Source: Aeromicrobium sp. (GTDB lineage Bacteria; Actinomycetota; Actinomycetes; Propionibacteriales; Nocardioidaceae). From it: a stretch of 48,302 nucleotides of DNA. Below the pieces are notes generated by a model. The model saw only the letters and a list, made by a program, of their open reading frames with translations, made no database searches and had not been told where the DNA came from. Shown here one piece after another: positions 8,329-16,789 of the stretch. Within the stretch, counting starts at the first letter, position 1. Every line of letters starts with the position of its first letter. The translations under genes were made by a program, and so were the position numbers. The stretch lies in contig JALRCA010000236.1 in assembly GCA_023257515.1 (NCBI GenBank), positions 1 to 48,302 of the forward strand. The letters are read 5' to 3'.

Positions 8329-9555
8329 TCAGGACCAGCGGATGCTCCCGGTGGGGAGCTTCTTGCCCGGCGGCCGGATGACGTAGACGATGCCGCCCGA
8401 ACCCTTGAGCCACGCCCGCTCGAGCTGGCTGCGGCTGTACGTCCGCCGGACGTTCGAGCTCGACGAGCCGGCCGGGTCGTTGACCACGACCTTGCCGGAG
8501 GCCGTGAAGCCGACGATCACGAGCAGGTGACCGGGCGTCGACGAGATCGGGGCGCCGGTCAGCTCGCCACGTCCGAACGCGATCGAGGCGACGACCGGGA
8601 TGCCGGCCTTGATGAACGCCTCGGCGTCGCGCAGGGAGGTGAAGCGGGTGACGAACGCGTCGTTGCCGTACTGGCTCGCGTACGCGGTGTTGAAGGGCCA
8701 GTTGCCGGTGCCCTCGTACCGGTGGTCGTAGGTGTAGCGCGCCGCGTGGTCGACCTGGGGCGTGCTGCCCTTGGCCCACGTGTACTTGGACCGGTCCGGG
8801 CCGGCCTTGAAGTAGTCCAGGACCATGGTGGTCGAGGTGGGTGAGCACCACGCCTCCCCGCCGCCACCCCACTGGGGGTAGTGGCCCTTGTGGATCATCT
8901 GGGAGTAGCGGGGGACCGGCAGGATCTTGGTGGAGGTCATCGTCGTGCTGCTCGTCGCCGCGGTCCTGCTCCCGTAGGTCGACGCGACGGCGCTGACGGA
9001 GGTGAGCTTGGGCGTGGCCCTCGACCCGGGCTTGCGGAGCAGACGCACCCGGACCTGGTAGGCGTCGAAGCTCGAGGTCGCCGCGACGGTGTCGACGTCG
9101 ACGCGGGACAGGTCGTCCGGCTGGCTACTCGTCGACGCCCGGTGGATCGTGCCGGTGTCGAGCGTCCAGCGTCCGACCACGTCCCAGCTGCCGACCGTGT
9201 TCCCCTTGCGGACCCGCACGAGCACCTGCAGCCACGTGCCCGCCGGCGTGACGGCGTTCCACGACGGGACGAGTCGCTTGGCGTCGAAGCCGGTGCTCTG
9301 CCAGGGCGAGGTCCAGGCGCCGTAGGACCAGCGCCGGGTCGGACCCCACGGGTCGTCGTAGGTGAGGGAGTGAGGGGTGCTCGCGAGAGTGACGGCGCCC
9401 TGGGCGACCTTGGTGCCGACGAGGTCGCCCTGCCTGAGCTGGGTGTCGGTGGACCAGCGGTGGAGCCGCGTGTCGTGGGACGCTCCCTGAGCGGGGGCGG
9501 AGACGACGGTCGCCGCGACCAGGGTCGCGGTCGTGAGGGCGAGCAGACGGCGCAT
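8329..9555 (-). CDS. Secreted C39-like cysteine peptidase
   Basis: A 408-residue exported protein. The signal peptide is residues 1-25, cut near APAQGA. Residues 30-200 form a beta-rich region, with a Ser/Thr linker at about 198-208. A peptidase_C39_2 domain spans about 211-395, with catalytic C237 in [10 protein letters not shown]343 in [11 protein letters not shown] and N359/D360 in VVVNDPAG. Such proteins cleave peptides or cell-wall-associated proteins outside the cell; the substrate is unknown. It lies 23 bases upstream of ispF on the same strand. ATG 9555 follows a TAGGCT hexamer by six bases. Confidence 0.85.
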   Translation of the reverse strand: MRRLLALTTATLVAATVVSAPAQGASHDTRLHRWSTDTQLRQGDLVGTKVAQGAVTLASTPHSLTYDDPWGPTRRWSYGAWTSPWQSTGFDAKRLVPSWNAVTPAGTWLQVLVRVRKGNTVGSWDVVGRWTLDTGTIHRASTSSQPDDLSRVDVDTVAATSSFDAYQVRVRLLRKPGSRATPKLTSVSAVASTYGSRTAATSSTTMTSTKILPVPRYSQMIHKGHYPQWGGGGEAWCSPTSTTMVLDYFKAGPDRSKYTWAKGSTPQVDHAARYTYDHRYEGTGNWPFNTAYASQYGNDAFVTRFTSLRDAEAFIKAGIPVVASIAFGRGELTGAPISSTPGHLLVIVGFTASGKVVVNDPAGSSSSNVRRTYSRSQLERAWLKGSGGIVYVIRPPGKKLPTGSIRWS

Positions 9556-9561
9556 CAGCTC

Positions 9562-9567
9562 AGCCTA
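9562..9567 (-). promoter_or_regulatory. Probable -10 of the C39 peptidase gene
   Basis: TAGGCT (minus strand), six bases before ATG 9555. The divergent cysS -10 is about 80 bases away. Confidence 0.5.
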
Positions 9568-9646
9568 GGTGACGAACGGGGCCAGTGGGACGGATGGGAC
9601 GAACGAATCCGTGGCCACGCGGGATCGGAGGACGTGGGCGAGCCGA

Positions 9647-9652
9647 TAGGGT
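9647..9652 (+). promoter_or_regulatory. Probable -10 of cysS
   Basis: TAGGGT, six bases before GTG 9659. There is no room for a ribosome site, so the mRNA is probably leaderless. Confidence 0.5.
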
Positions 9653-9658
9653 TGGACG

Positions 9659-11068
9659 GTGACCCTGCGCCTCTACGACACCGCCACGCGGCAGCTGCGC
9701 GACCTCGACCCGGTCGTCCCGGGGCACGTCGGCATCTACCACTGCGGGCTGACCGTGCAGGGACCGCCGCACATCGGCCACATCCGCAAGGAGGTCGTGT
9801 TCGACGTGCTGCGCCGCTGGCTCGAGCGCGGCGGCCACGAGGTCACGATCGTCGCCAACGTCACCGACATCGACGACAAGATCCTGGCCAAGGGCGAGGA
9901 GCAGGGACGTCCCTGGTTCGCCGTCGCCTACGAGAACGAGCGAGCCCTGCACGCCGCCTACGAGGTGCTCGGCTGCCGGCCGCCCACCTACGAGCCGCGG
10001 GCGACGGGCATCGTGCCGGAGATGCTCGAGATGATCGAGACCCTCCTCGAGCGCGGCCACGCCTACGTGGCAGCGGACGGCTCGGGCGACGTGTACTTCG
10101 ACGTCCGGTCGTGGCCCGCCTACGGCGAGCTCAGCAACCAGCGTGTCGACGACATGCAGGCCGCGCCGGACGCGCCGCCCGAGGGCAAGCGCGACCCCCG
10201 CGACTTCGCACTCTGGAAGGGGCGCAAGGACGGCGAGCCGGAGTCGGCGTCGTGGCCCACGCCGTGGGGGCGGGGCCGCCCCGGCTGGCACCTGGAGTGC
10301 TCGGCGATGGCCGCCAAGTACCTCGGGCACGAGTTCGACATCCACGGCGGCGGACTCGACCTGCGCTTCCCGCACCACGAGAACGAGCTCGCGCAGTCTC
10401 GTGCCGCCGGGCAGCCGTTCGCCAGGCTGTGGATGCACAACGCGATGCTCAACCTGAGCGGCTCCAAGATGTCCAAGAGCGTGGGCAACACGCTCATGGT
10501 CAGCGAGGTCGTCAAGCGTGTGCCCGCGATCGCCCTGCGCTACTACCTGGTGGCGGCGCACTACCGGTCGATCATCGAGTACTCCGAGGAGTCGCTCGCC
10601 GAGGCGGTCACGGCCTTCGAGCGGATCGACGGGTTCGTCGCTCGCGCGGCCGAGCTGAGCGGCGGCGTGGTCGAGCCGACCGAGGTCACCGACGCCTTCG
10701 CGACCGCGATGGACGACGACCTGGCGGTCCCGGCTGCCCTGGCCGAGCTCCAGGCCGTCATCGCGACGGGCAACAAGCTGCTGGCCGGCGGTGACTCCGC
10801 CGAGCTCCGCGCGACCCTGGGGTCGGTCCGCGCCATGCTCGACGTGCTCGGTGTCGACCCGCTGTCCGAGCACTGGCGCGGCGCCGCACCGGCCGGCGGC
10901 GACCGAGCCGCCCTCGGCTCGCTCGTCCTGGCGCTGCTGGAGCAGCGTCAGCAGGCGCGGGCCACCAAGGACTTCGCCACCGCCGACCTCGTGCGGGACC
11001 AGCTCGCCGCCGCCGGCGTCGAGGTCGAGGACACCCCCCACGGACCGCGATGGAGCGTGAAGAGCTGA
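9659..11068 (+). CDS. cysS: Cysteinyl-tRNA synthetase
   Basis: A 469-residue class I synthetase that charges tRNA-Cys. Zinc ligand C29 lies in YHCGLTV, HIGH is at 38-41, further zinc ligands lie in HLECSAMA and LRFPHHENE, and the KMSKS loop ([12 protein letters not shown]) is near residue 270. The C-terminal DALR helical domain contains [12 protein letters not shown]. It starts at GTG 9659 with a TAGGGT six bases upstream. The stop overlaps the rlmB start by one base (TGATG), so the two are co-translated, an order conserved in actinobacteria. Confidence 0.95.
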   Translation: MTLRLYDTATRQLRDLDPVVPGHVGIYHCGLTVQGPPHIGHIRKEVVFDVLRRWLERGGHEVTIVANVTDIDDKILAKGEEQGRPWFAVAYENERALHAAYEVLGCRPPTYEPRATGIVPEMLEMIETLLERGHAYVAADGSGDVYFDVRSWPAYGELSNQRVDDMQAAPDAPPEGKRDPRDFALWKGRKDGEPESASWPTPWGRGRPGWHLECSAMAAKYLGHEFDIHGGGLDLRFPHHENELAQSRAAGQPFARLWMHNAMLNLSGSKMSKSVGNTLMVSEVVKRVPAIALRYYLVAAHYRSIIEYSEESLAEAVTAFERIDGFVARAAELSGGVVEPTEVTDAFATAMDDDLAVPAALAELQAVIATGNKLLAGGDSAELRATLGSVRAMLDVLGVDPLSEHWRGAAPAGGDRAALGSLVLALLEQRQQARATKDFATADLVRDQLAAAGVEVEDTPHGPRWSVKS

Positions 11069-12009
11069 TGCCAGGCAACAGCAAGCGACAGGGCGCGGTG
11101 CGCAAGTCCTCGAAGGGCAACCCGACGGCGGGCTCCGGCGGACGTCGTCGCCGTGGTCTCGAGGGCAAGGGTCCGACGCCGCGGGCCGAGGAGCGCCCCA
11201 ACCACAAGGCTTACAAGATGGCCCGCGCCGCCGACAAGCGTGAGCAGTCCCGGCCGCGCCGCAAGGCCGACGGTGCCAGCGAGTGGGTCGCCGGACGCAA
11301 CCCGGTCGTCGAGCTGCTCCGGGAGCAGGTGCCCGTCAAGGGGCTCTACGTCGCCGACGGCGAGCGTGACGACCGCATCCGCGAGATCTTCCGGCTGGCC
11401 GCCGAGCAGCACCTGCCGATCATCGAGTCAGGGCGCGCCGAGCTCGACAAGCTGACGCTGGGGGCCGTGCACCAGGGGGTCGCTGCCAAGCTCGAGCCCT
11501 ATGACTACGCCAAGCCCGACGACCTGCTCGCGATCGCCGAGGAGCTCGGCGAACCGCCCCTCGTCGTGGTGCTCGACGGCGTCACCGATCCCCGCAACCT
11601 GGGGGCCGTGGTCCGCTCGGCCTCGGGATTCGGCGCACACGGGGTCGTGATCGCGGAACGCCGCTCGGCGCAGATGACGGCGTCGGCCTGGAAGACGTCG
11701 GCCGGGGCCGCGGCGCGCCTGCGGGTGGCCCGGGCCACCAACCTGACGCGCACGCTCAAGGCGTACCAGGAGGCCGGCCTCATGGTCGTCGGACTCGCTG
11801 CCGACGGCGACGTCTCGTTGCCGGAGCTGGAGCTCGGCGACGGGCCGCTCGTGGTCGTGGTCGGCAGCGAGGGCAAGGGCATCTCACGCCTCGTCGGCGA
11901 GACGTGCGACCAGCTCGTCAGCATCCCGATGTCGTCGGGCCTCGAGAGCCTCAACGCGGGCGTCGCCGCCGGCGTCGCCCTCTACGCGATCGCCCAATCC
12001 CGGGCCTGA
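11068..12009 (+). CDS. rlmB: 23S rRNA (guanosine-2'-O-)-methyltransferase, RlmB/TrmH family
   Basis: A 313-residue SPOUT enzyme. A basic disordered N-terminus (about residues 1-70, rich in K/R/G) precedes a substrate-binding domain ([20 protein letters not shown]) and the SpoU catalytic domain: motif 1 [16 protein letters not shown], motif 2 [15 protein letters not shown], motif 3 [20 protein letters not shown]. It forms the trefoil knot that binds SAM and probably modifies G2251 (E. coli numbering). ATG 11068 overlaps the cysS stop; an upstream ATG at 11050 is possible but lies inside cysS. Confidence 0.93.
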   Translation: MPGNSKRQGAVRKSSKGNPTAGSGGRRRRGLEGKGPTPRAEERPNHKAYKMARAADKREQSRPRRKADGASEWVAGRNPVVELLREQVPVKGLYVADGERDDRIREIFRLAAEQHLPIIESGRAELDKLTLGAVHQGVAAKLEPYDYAKPDDLLAIAEELGEPPLVVVLDGVTDPRNLGAVVRSASGFGAHGVVIAERRSAQMTASAWKTSAGAAARLRVARATNLTRTLKAYQEAGLMVVGLAADGDVSLPELELGDGPLVVVVGSEGKGISRLVGETCDQLVSIPMSSGLESLNAGVAAGVALYAIAQSRA

Positions 12010-12014
12010 TCACC

Positions 12015-12073
12015 AGATGTGCGCCGTCATGCACCGTTCCGCGGCGCGGAACGGTGCATAAGGCCGCACATCT
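12015..12073. terminator. Long convergent hairpin rlmB / galE
   Basis: Arms 12015-12042 and 12046-12073 pair over 28 bases with three mismatches; the core is GCACCGTTCCGC / GCGGAACGGTGC. It fills the 68 bases between the convergent stops. Confidence 0.7.
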
Positions 12074-12077
12074 CGGC

Positions 12078-13097
12078 TCAGTCGGGGAAGCCGGTGGGGT
12101 TCGCCGACTGCCAGCGCCACGTGTCGGCACACATGTCGTCGACCGTGCGCGTGGCGGCCCAGCCGAGCTCGGCGTTCGCTCGTGTCGGGTCGGCCCAGAA
12201 CGCCGCCAGGTCGCCGGGGCGGCGATCCACGATCTCGTAGGGCAGCTCTCGGCCACAGGCCCGCTCGAACGCCTTGATCATCTGCAGGACCGAGGTACCG
12301 GTGCCGCTGCCGAGGTTCCAGGCACGGACCTGGGGCGCGGAGGCGACGAGGTGCTCGAGCGCGGCGACGTGGCCGGCCGCCACGTCGCTGACGTGGATGT
12401 AGTCGCGCTCGCACGTGCCGTCCTCGGTCGGGTAGTCGCCGCCGTAGATGCTGAGCTTCTCGCGCCGTCCGACGGCGACCTGGGCGATGAACGGGACCAG
12501 GTTGTTCGGGACACCCTGCGGGTCCTCGCCGATGAGACCCGACTCATGGGCGCCGACGGGGTTGAAGTAGCGCAGCAGGGCGATGCGCCACTCGGGGTCG
12601 GCGACGGCGACGTCCTCGAGGACGCGCTCGATCATGACCTTGGTCTGGCCGTAGGGACTCGAGGACTCCAGGGGCTCGAAGTCCTCGCGGTACGGCACCG
12701 GGGCCTTGGCGCCGTAGACCGTGGCCGAGGACGAGAACACGAACGTGCGGACGTCGTGCTCGGCCATCGCCTGCAGGAGGCTGTAGGTCGAGCCCAGGTT
12801 GTTGTCGTAGTAGGCGAGCGGCTCCTGCATGCTCTCGCCGACCGCCTTGAGCGCAGCCAGGTGGATCACGCCGTCGAAGCGTCCGTCGGCCAGCAGACCG
12901 GACACGGCAGCACGGTCGCGCAGGTCGACGGAGTGGGCCGGCACCGCGCGGCCCGTGATCTCCTCGATCCGGCGGATCGCCGACGGCTTGCTGTTCACGA
13001 AGGAGTCGACCACCTCGACCTCGTGGCCCGACTCGAGCAGGGAGACGACGGTGTGGGACCCGATGTATCCGGCACCGCCGGTGACGAGGACGCGCAT
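12078..13097 (-). CDS. galE: UDP-glucose 4-epimerase
   Basis: A 339-residue short-chain dehydrogenase of the extended type. NAD-binding VTGGAGYIGSH is at residues 5-15, the serine cluster FSSSATVYG at 121-129, and the catalytic Y149-x3-K153 in SPYGQTK. It interconverts UDP-glucose and UDP-galactose with bound NAD, feeding cell-wall or exopolysaccharide synthesis. It stands alone. ATG 13097 follows TAGGTT by six bases. Paralogues acting on UDP-GlcNAc cannot be ruled out by eye. Confidence 0.9.
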   Translation of the reverse strand: MRVLVTGGAGYIGSHTVVSLLESGHEVEVVDSFVNSKPSAIRRIEEITGRAVPAHSVDLRDRAAVSGLLADGRFDGVIHLAALKAVGESMQEPLAYYDNNLGSTYSLLQAMAEHDVRTFVFSSSATVYGAKAPVPYREDFEPLESSSPYGQTKVMIERVLEDVAVADPEWRIALLRYFNPVGAHESGLIGEDPQGVPNNLVPFIAQVAVGRREKLSIYGGDYPTEDGTCERDYIHVSDVAAGHVAALEHLVASAPQVRAWNLGSGTGTSVLQMIKAFERACGRELPYEIVDRRPGDLAAFWADPTRANAELGWAATRTVDDMCADTWRWQSANPTGFPD

Positions 13098-13103
13098 GGG
13101 TCC

Positions 13104-13109
13104 AACCTA
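13104..13109 (-). promoter_or_regulatory. Probable -10 of galE
   Basis: TAGGTT (minus strand), six bases before ATG 13097. Confidence 0.5.
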
Positions 13110-13131
13110 GCGAGGCGTCCCGCTGACTGGC

Positions 13132-13803
13132 TCAGGCGCGGCGGGGCGTCCGGTGCTCGGCCAGTCCGGTGACGGTCACGGTAAGGCAGATCGCCGCGGC
13201 CAGGGCGATGCCGAGACCCATGTCGAGGCGCACCAGCAGTGCGCCGGTGGCGGCGCCGGCCAGCAGCAGCGCGACCGCGAGAAGACGCGTCGCACCGCTC
13301 GTGCGACCGAGCTCGCCGAAGGGTCCGGCGGCGAGCCCCACGATGGTCGACGTGAGCGCGACCGTCGTGACCTCTGGCACGGCGATCGCGCGGGCGGCCG
13401 CCGCCTGGGCCCCCATCGCCAGGCCCAGGAGGGCCGTCACCACGTCGGTGGCGCTTCCGTGCGGCCGGCCCACGAGGAGCAGCGTGCACGCCACTGCGGT
13501 CAGCAGCACCGTGACGGTGGCGAGGGTCGCGGTCGCGCTCGGCGACCACCCGGACGGTGCGCGCCGCAGGAACCGACCGGCGGCACCGGCGCCCGCCAGG
13601 AAGCCTCCGAGCGCGACGAGCGGACCCACGATCGGCAGGCCGGCCCCACCCGCGAGCGCCATGCCGAGGATCGCGACGTTGCCGGTCATGTTGCCGGTGA
13701 ACACGCGATCGAGCCCGAGGTAGCCGACGGCGTCGACGACGCCCGTCGAGAACGTCAGGGCCAGCATGAGCCCGAGGTGTCGGACGTCGACGGGACCGGT
13801 CAC
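13132..13803 (-). CDS. DUF1275 (YoaK-like) membrane protein
   Basis: A 223-residue, roughly six-TM protein. The family signature is in TFSTGVVDAVGYLGLDRVFTGNMTGNVAILGMAL, followed by GxxxG-rich helices and QAAAARAIAVPEVTTVALTSTIVGL. The family's function is unknown. GTG 13803 overlaps the stop of the upstream phenylalanine hydroxylase by four bases (GTGA), so both are probably translated together. The co-transcription hints at transport linked to aromatic amino acids, which is inference only. Confidence 0.8.
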   Translation of the reverse strand: MTGPVDVRHLGLMLALTFSTGVVDAVGYLGLDRVFTGNMTGNVAILGMALAGGAGLPIVGPLVALGGFLAGAGAAGRFLRRAPSGWSPSATATLATVTVLLTAVACTLLLVGRPHGSATDVVTALLGLAMGAQAAAARAIAVPEVTTVALTSTIVGLAAGPFGELGRTSGATRLLAVALLLAGAATGALLVRLDMGLGIALAAAICLTVTVTGLAEHRTPRRA

Positions 13804-14693
13804 CCGGCCAGTGTGGCAGCCCGCATCCGCGCGATGGACTCGTCGGTGCACGTCGACCAGAACTCGCCCACGACGTCCTCGACCTGGCTGAACGAGGCGG
13901 CCGCGAACAGCACGTCCTGGTAGTGCGTGATGTCGTAGTCGGTGGTGCCCATGGCGACGAGGTCGAGGTCGCGGATCGTCATGGAGCGGAACTCCTCGAT
14001 CTCGCCGGGGCTCGACAGGATGCCGGCGCCGTAGGCCTTGAGACCGTCGTGCTCGTGGACCACGCCGAACTCGAGCGTGAACCAGAACACCCGGCTGACG
14101 AACTCGAGCGCCGCGTCGGTCTCGACGCGGCGCGCGGCCTGGCCGGCGGCCTCGTAGAGCGCGGTGAAGCGGCGGTCGGCGAGCGTGTTGCCGTGCCCGA
14201 CGACCTCGTGCAGGACGTCGGGCTCGGGGGTGTAGAGCGGGACGGAGTGGTGGCGTACGTACTGGGTCGCCCAGAACGCGTGGTCCGCGAGCGCCCCGTA
14301 GAACTCGCGCAGCGGCACGAGTCCGGCGGCCGGGCGGTACGAGAAGCCGGTCAGGGGCTCGAGCCGGCGTGACAGGTCCTCGAGCTGCGGCACGTGGTCG
14401 AGCGGCAGGTCGAGCGCGGCCTTGCCGTCGAGGAACTCGCGGCACGCGTACTCGCGGTGCTTGGTGAGCAGGTCCTGCGACACCGCGCGCCACACGTCGT
14501 GCTCGTCGTCGGTGTAGTCGATCGTGGGGGCCGGCTCGCCGGGCTGCCATCGATCGGCGAGCGTGGCGAGCAGGTCGCGTCGCTCGCGGTAGACGGGGTC
14601 CTCGAGGCCGGGGTGACCCGAGCCGAGCTCGACCCGCAGGTTGCCGTCACCCTTCTTGGTGATCGGGGCGAAGTACTGACCTTCCTGGAACAT
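13800..14693 (-). CDS. phhA: Phenylalanine 4-monooxygenase (pterin-dependent)
   Basis: A 297-residue bacterial-type aromatic amino acid hydroxylase that converts phenylalanine to tyrosine with tetrahydropterin and O2. Iron ligands are H162 and H167 (VLHEVVGHGNT) and E208 (WFTLEFGVV); the pocket sequence YTPEPDVLHE is typical. ATG 14693 has a strong AGGAGG (plus coordinates 14698-14703) four bases upstream, which rules out the longer reading from 14747. No pterin-4a-carbinolamine dehydratase lies nearby. A DUF1275 gene overlaps its end. Confidence 0.92.
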   Translation of the reverse strand: MFQEGQYFAPITKKGDGNLRVELGSGHPGLEDPVYRERRDLLATLADRWQPGEPAPTIDYTDDEHDVWRAVSQDLLTKHREYACREFLDGKAALDLPLDHVPQLEDLSRRLEPLTGFSYRPAAGLVPLREFYGALADHAFWATQYVRHHSVPLYTPEPDVLHEVVGHGNTLADRRFTALYEAAGQAARRVETDAALEFVSRVFWFTLEFGVVHEHDGLKAYGAGILSSPGEIEEFRSMTIRDLDLVAMGTTDYDITHYQDVLFAAASFSQVEDVVGEFWSTCTDESIARMRAATLAG

Positions 14694-14754
14694 GCAGCCT
14701 CCTGGCGGTCGCCGTGGTGGGGCGCCGCTGTCGGTGGTGGTGACCACGACGGGG

Positions 14755-14770
14755 TGTGTCGCGCGTCACA
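14755..14770. promoter_or_regulatory. Palindrome upstream of phhA, possible operator
   Basis: TGTG-N-CGCGCG-N-CACA, a 16-base near-perfect palindrome in the 81-base gap before phhA, 62 bases from its ATG. No matching regulator gene is adjacent. Confidence 0.35.
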
Positions 14771-14774
14771 ATCA

Positions 14775-15761
14775 TCAAACCACAGGCTGCGTGGGCGGAC
14801 GACCGTCCGCCTCGAGGACGAGCTTGCCGACGACGTGGTTGGACTCGCCGCGACGGTGGGCGTCCCGCACCGCCTCCAGGTCGAACAGGGGTGCGACGGA
14901 CTCGACGAGGGGTCGCAGTCGTCCGTCGGCCAGCCGGTCGGCGAGCGCACGCATCCCCAGCTGGTCGTGCTCGACGAGCAGCAGCTCGTGCCGGACCCCG
15001 GCGGCCCGCGCCTGCGGGCCGAGAGGAGTCACACGATTGAGGGGAAGGGACACCACGACACCGCCGCGACGCAGGACGCCCAGCGCCGCCCGAGTGGTGT
15101 CGCCGCCGATGGCGTCGAGCACGACGTCGACCTGGCCGACCTGGGTCTGGAGGTCGGGTCGCCGGTAGTCGACGACCTCGTGGGCGCCCAGGTCCCGCAC
15201 CACGGCATGGTTCGCCGCGCTCGCGGTACCGATCACGTGCGCCCCCAGCTCGGCTGCCAGCTGCACCGCGACGTGGCCCACGCCACCGGCGGCCGCATGG
15301 ACGAGCACGCGTTGCCCAGCCCGGAGGTCGGCGGTGTCGACGAGGGACTGCCAGGCCGTCAGCCCGACGAGCGGCAGGGCGGCAGCCGTGGTGGACGGCA
15401 CGTCGCGGGGGATCGGGACGAGGGCTCGCGCGGGCGCGACGACCAGCTCGGCCGCCGCTCCGTGGCCGTGCGGGTACGGGAGCATGCCGAAGACCCGGTC
15501 CCCGACGCTGTGGACGGTCACGCCGAGCCCCCGCTCGACGACCACGCCGGCGACGTCCCAGCCGAGCGTCCTCGTCCCGGTGCCGAGGAAGCCGGGGATG
15601 GCCCGGTGCACCCAGTCGGTCGGACTCAGGCTCGTCGCCTCGACCCGCACGAGCACCTCCGAGGGGCCGGGCTCGGGCACGGGGACGTGGTCGATCTGGA
15701 GCACGGAGGGGTCTCCGAGGGTGTGCTGGCGGACGGCGCGCATGCGTGGAGTCGTGGTCAT
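14775..15761 (-). CDS. Quinone reductase-like zinc-free MDR oxidoreductase
   Basis: A 328-residue medium-chain dehydrogenase of the quinone reductase branch. The N-terminal GroES-like domain includes GPSEVLVRVEATSLSPTDWVHR, and the NADPH fold has VLVHAAAGGVGHVAVQLAAELGA. It lacks the structural-zinc cysteines, as expected for NADPH:quinone or enone reductases. It starts at ATG 15761; longer reading to 15818 overlaps the promoter region. It is divergent from the GlxA-like regulator 71 bases away, which probably controls it. The substrate is unknown, perhaps a reactive carbonyl or quinone. Confidence 0.85.
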   Translation of the reverse strand: MTTTPRMRAVRQHTLGDPSVLQIDHVPVPEPGPSEVLVRVEATSLSPTDWVHRAIPGFLGTGTRTLGWDVAGVVVERGLGVTVHSVGDRVFGMLPYPHGHGAAAELVVAPARALVPIPRDVPSTTAAALPLVGLTAWQSLVDTADLRAGQRVLVHAAAGGVGHVAVQLAAELGAHVIGTASAANHAVVRDLGAHEVVDYRRPDLQTQVGQVDVVLDAIGGDTTRAALGVLRRGGVVVSLPLNRVTPLGPQARAAGVRHELLLVEHDQLGMRALADRLADGRLRPLVESVAPLFDLEAVRDAHRRGESNHVVGKLVLEADGRPPTQPVV

Positions 15762-15778
15762 GCGGTCGAGCCTGACGG

Positions 15779-15834
15779 ACCATGAGCGGTAGAGGCGATG
15801 GCCCGAAGGCCGAACCATGAGAAGATCGGGCCAT
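15779..15834. promoter_or_regulatory. Direct and inverted repeats between the MDR gene and its regulator
   Basis: Direct repeat ACCATGAG at 15779-15786 and 15814-15821, plus inverted repeat ATGGCCCGA (15798-15806) / TCGGGCCAT (15826-15834), whose right arm includes the regulator's start codon. This is a plausible operator for the AraC-type protein. Confidence 0.4.
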
Positions 15835-16786
15835 GCAACGGGTAGCGGTGCTCGCCGACCGAGACGTCCTGCCGTTCGAGCTGAGCCTCGCCGGCCGGGT
15901 CCTCGGCACGGCGACCGACCGCGAGGGGCGCCCGGCCTACGAGGTCATCGTGTGCACCGTCGACGGTGCGCCCGTCGCGACGGCCGAGGGATTCGCGGTG
16001 CAGCCGCAGCACGACGCCTCGGTCGTCGAGTCCGCCGACCTCGTGGTGGTCCCGCCGTCGAGCCACCACCCGGACCTCACCCCGGGGGCGCTGCCGACGG
16101 GGCTCGCGACGGTGCTCGACCGGGTGTCACCGGCGACGCGGTTGGTCTCGGTGTGCCTCGCCTCGTACGTCCTGGCCGCCGCGGGGCGGCTGGACGGCCG
16201 CCGGGCGACGACTCACTGGATGCACGTCGAGCACTTCGCGCGCACCTTCCCACGGGTCCGGGTCGTCGGCAGCGAGCTGTTCGTGACCGACGGGCAGGTC
16301 GTCACCGCGGCGGGCGCCTCGGCCGGGATCGACCTGTTCCTGTCGATCGTGCGGGACGACCACGGCAGCCACGTGGCCAACGAGGTCGCCCGGCAGTGCG
16401 TCGTACCTCCCTGGCGCCGTGGTGACCAGCAGCAGTTCGTGGAGCGACCCGTGCCGCGGTGCACCGACGACGAGCTCAGCGCGACCCTCGAGTGGGCGTC
16501 CTCCGACCTGGCCAGGTCCGTCGGGCTCGAGGACCTGGCGCGACACGCCGGCATGAGTCGGCGGACCTTCACCCGGCGCTTCCGCGCGGCCACCGGGAGC
16601 AGCCCGGGACAGTGGCTGCTGGCCCAGAGGCTCGACGAGGCGAGACGACTGCTCGAGCTGGGCGACGAGACGGTCGACGCCGTGGCGCACCGCGCGGGCT
16701 TCGGCTCGGCCAGCTCGTTGCGCAAGCACATGGCCGCCCGGACCGGGGTCTCGCCGGACGAGTACCGCCGGGCGTTCCGACGCTGA
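15833..16786 (+). CDS. GlxA-type AraC family regulator (DJ-1/PfpI-like plus HTH)
   Basis: A 317-residue regulator. Residues 1-175 form a DJ-1/PfpI-like sensor domain with C108 at the nucleophile-elbow position (SVCLASYVLAAAGRLDG). Residues about 215-315 form a double AraC helix-turn-helix (LEDLARHAGMSRRTFTRRFRAATG ... DAVAHRAGFGSASSLRKHM). Such proteins sense small molecules and activate neighbouring detoxification or catabolic genes. The divergent MDR oxidoreductase is the obvious target. Its stop is three bases from the convergent flavoenzyme stop. Confidence 0.9.
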   Translation: MQRVAVLADRDVLPFELSLAGRVLGTATDREGRPAYEVIVCTVDGAPVATAEGFAVQPQHDASVVESADLVVVPPSSHHPDLTPGALPTGLATVLDRVSPATRLVSVCLASYVLAAAGRLDGRRATTHWMHVEHFARTFPRVRVVGSELFVTDGQVVTAAGASAGIDLFLSIVRDDHGSHVANEVARQCVVPPWRRGDQQQFVERPVPRCTDDELSATLEWASSDLARSVGLEDLARHAGMSRRTFTRRFRAATGSSPGQWLLAQRLDEARRLLELGDETVDAVAHRAGFGSASSLRKHMAARTGVSPDEYRRAFRR

Positions 16787-16789
16787 GGG

